64,000 bases of DNA from Rhodobacteraceae bacterium LNNU 3342 (GTDB lineage Bacteria > Pseudomonadota > Alphaproteobacteria > Rhodobacterales > Rhodobacteraceae): contig VUAW01000009.1 of NCBI GenBank assembly GCA_008711135.1, forward strand, positions 62,001 to 126,000, given 5' to 3'. Made by a program: the position numbers and the translations under genes. How positions within the stretch are numbered: position 1 is the stretch's first letter; each line of letters begins with the position of its first letter. This document shows, one piece after another, positions 63,172 through 64,000 of this stretch. The notes under the pieces were generated by a model. The model was not told where the DNA came from. It saw nothing but the letters and a program-made list of their open reading frames with translations, and made no database searches.

Positions 63172-64000
63172 TGCTCCGCATCCTGAGTTTTGTCGCCACG
63201 CTGCTGATTGCCCTTCCGGCCCAGGCCCAGATCGACATCCGCGAGGTTGAAAGCCCCGGCGGCATCACCGCCTGGCTGGTCGAGGAACATTCGATTCCGT
63301 TCGTCGCACTGGAATTGCGGTTTGGCGGTGGCGCTAACGTGGATGAGGAAGGCGCACGGGGGGCCGTGAACCTGATGACCGGCCTTCTGGAGGAAGGCGC
63401 AGGGGATCTCGATGCCGCGGGCTTTGCCATTGCCGCCGAAGAACTGGCCGCGAGCTTTCGCTTTTCACCGGGGCACGATGCCGTTTCGGTTTCCGCCCGC
63501 TTCCTGACCGAAAATCCGGACGAGGCGGTGGCGCTGCTTCGTCTTGCGCTGGTTGAGCCGCGTTTTGATCCCGAGGCGGTGGAACGGGTCCGGGGGCAGG
63601 TTCTGGCCGGCATCCGGTCGGACCGCGTGCGCGCCACGGCCATTGCGGCGCAAGAGTTCAACGCCCGGGCCTTCGAGGGCCACCCTTATGCCGCCCCGAT
63701 CGAGGGTACCGAGGAAAGCGTCGCCGCCCTGACGCGAGAGGATCTTTTGCGGGCGCATGAATGGGCTCTGACGCGGGACAGGCTGCACGTGGCCGCCGTA
63801 GGGGATATCACTGCGGAGGAGCTAGGCGATCTTCTGGACCGGCTGCTGGGGGATCTTCCGGCCTCGGCCCCACCCGCACCCGGGGAGGCCGAGTTTTCAC
63901 TCGCGGCCGGCGAAACGGTCATTCCCTTTGGTGCGCCGCAGTCGGTGATCGTCTTTGGTCAGCCTGGCCTTGATTTCGACGATCCGGATTATTTCGCGGC
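63168..64000 (+). CDS. M16 family peptidase homologue, non-catalytic partner (truncated by window end)
   Basis: The gene starts at ATG 63168 inside the stop of the preceding M16 gene and stays open to the window end, at least 277 codons. After a signal (MMLRILSFVATLLIALPAQA) the M16 fold is recognisable (EHSIPFVALELRFGGGANVDE), but where HxxEH should be it reads GAVNLMTGLLEEGAG, with no zinc ligands. M16 proteases often work as a catalytic plus inactive pair, as in the mitochondrial processing peptidase. The 3' end is outside the window. Confidence 0.85.
   Translation, partial: MMLRILSFVATLLIALPAQAQIDIREVESPGGITAWLVEEHSIPFVALELRFGGGANVDEEGARGAVNLMTGLLEEGAGDLDAAGFAIAAEELAASFRFSPGHDAVSVSARFLTENPDEAVALLRLALVEPRFDPEAVERVRGQVLAGIRSDRVRATAIAAQEFNARAFEGHPYAAPIEGTEESVAALTREDLLRAHEWALTRDRLHVAAVGDITAEELGDLLDRLLGDLPASAPPAPGEAEFSLAAGETVIPFGAPQSVIVFGQPGLDFDDPDYFA

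Overview
The window is a 64 kb piece of a GC-rich alphaproteobacterial chromosome, almost certainly from Rhodobacterales (Rhodobacter/Paracoccus-like). The markers are a 44-residue aa3-type cytochrome oxidase subunit IV, DUF1178, DUF1674, DUF3035 and DUF6525 proteins, a plant-type glutamate-cysteine ligase, a pyrB-pyrC' pair, and the lysC-ptsP, pgsA-moaD-moaE and purH-lspA-M16 neighbourhoods. I cannot name a genus. Coding density is very high. I found no tRNA, rRNA, CRISPR array, insertion sequence or prophage.

Layout. 0.1-12.9 kb: FAD-linked hydroxyacid dehydrogenase, flavin reductase, acetyltransferase, PTS-Ntr enzyme I with aspartate kinase, SDR, DUF1178, histone-deacetylase-like hydrolase, RNA 2',3'-phosphodiesterase, LysR regulator, S49 protease, 50-residue zinc-ribbon protein, Ca/Na antiporter and a pteridine-reductase-like SDR. 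12.9-20.9 kb: an AT-rich intergenic region with DnaA-like boxes, uvrC, a cytochrome oxidase small subunit, an acyl-CoA dehydrogenase with a coupled metallo-hydrolase, threonylcarbamoyl-AMP synthase, pgsA, moaD and moaE. 20.9-34.7 kb: OmpA-like envelope protein, ubiA and rsmE head to head, gshA, plsY, pyrC', pyrB, a uracil-DNA glycosylase, moaB, a DsbD-N domain protein, YqgE and a UbiH-type hydroxylase. 34.8-48.3 kb: amidase, aminotransferase, ftsK, lolA, lytic transglycosylase lipoprotein, hspQ, thiolase, free-methionine sulfoxide reductase, pseudouridine synthase, aldehyde dehydrogenase, 1-Cys peroxiredoxin, and a frameshifted CobW-type zinc GTPase behind a Zur-like operator. 48.4-55.8 kb: pnp, rpsO, truB, rbfA (interrupted by three accessory genes) and dapB. 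55.8-64 kb: SDHAF4-like, rsmB, heparinase II/III-like, purH, lspA, BamF-like lipoprotein and two M16 peptidases, the second cut by the window end.

The genes mostly serve housekeeping: amino-acid synthesis (lysC, dapB), pyrimidines and purines (pyrB/pyrC', purH), phospholipids (plsY, pgsA), ubiquinone (ubiA, ubiH-type), molybdenum cofactor (moaB, moaD, moaE), RNA modification and decay (rsmB, rsmE, truB, rluA-type, pnp, rbfA), DNA repair and segregation (uvrC, UDG, ftsK) and envelope biogenesis (lolA, BamF-like, lspA, OmpA-like). Genes are packed with ATGA/GTGA/TTGA start-stop overlaps, and convergent pairs share palindromic stop codons.

I see no clear new multi-gene system. The best leads are the frameshifted Zur-linked CobW gene, the DnaA-box/GANTC-rich region before uvrC, the residue-stripped dihydroorotase paralogue beside pyrB, and the interrupted rbfA-truB-rpsO-pnp cluster with an RTX-repeat gene.
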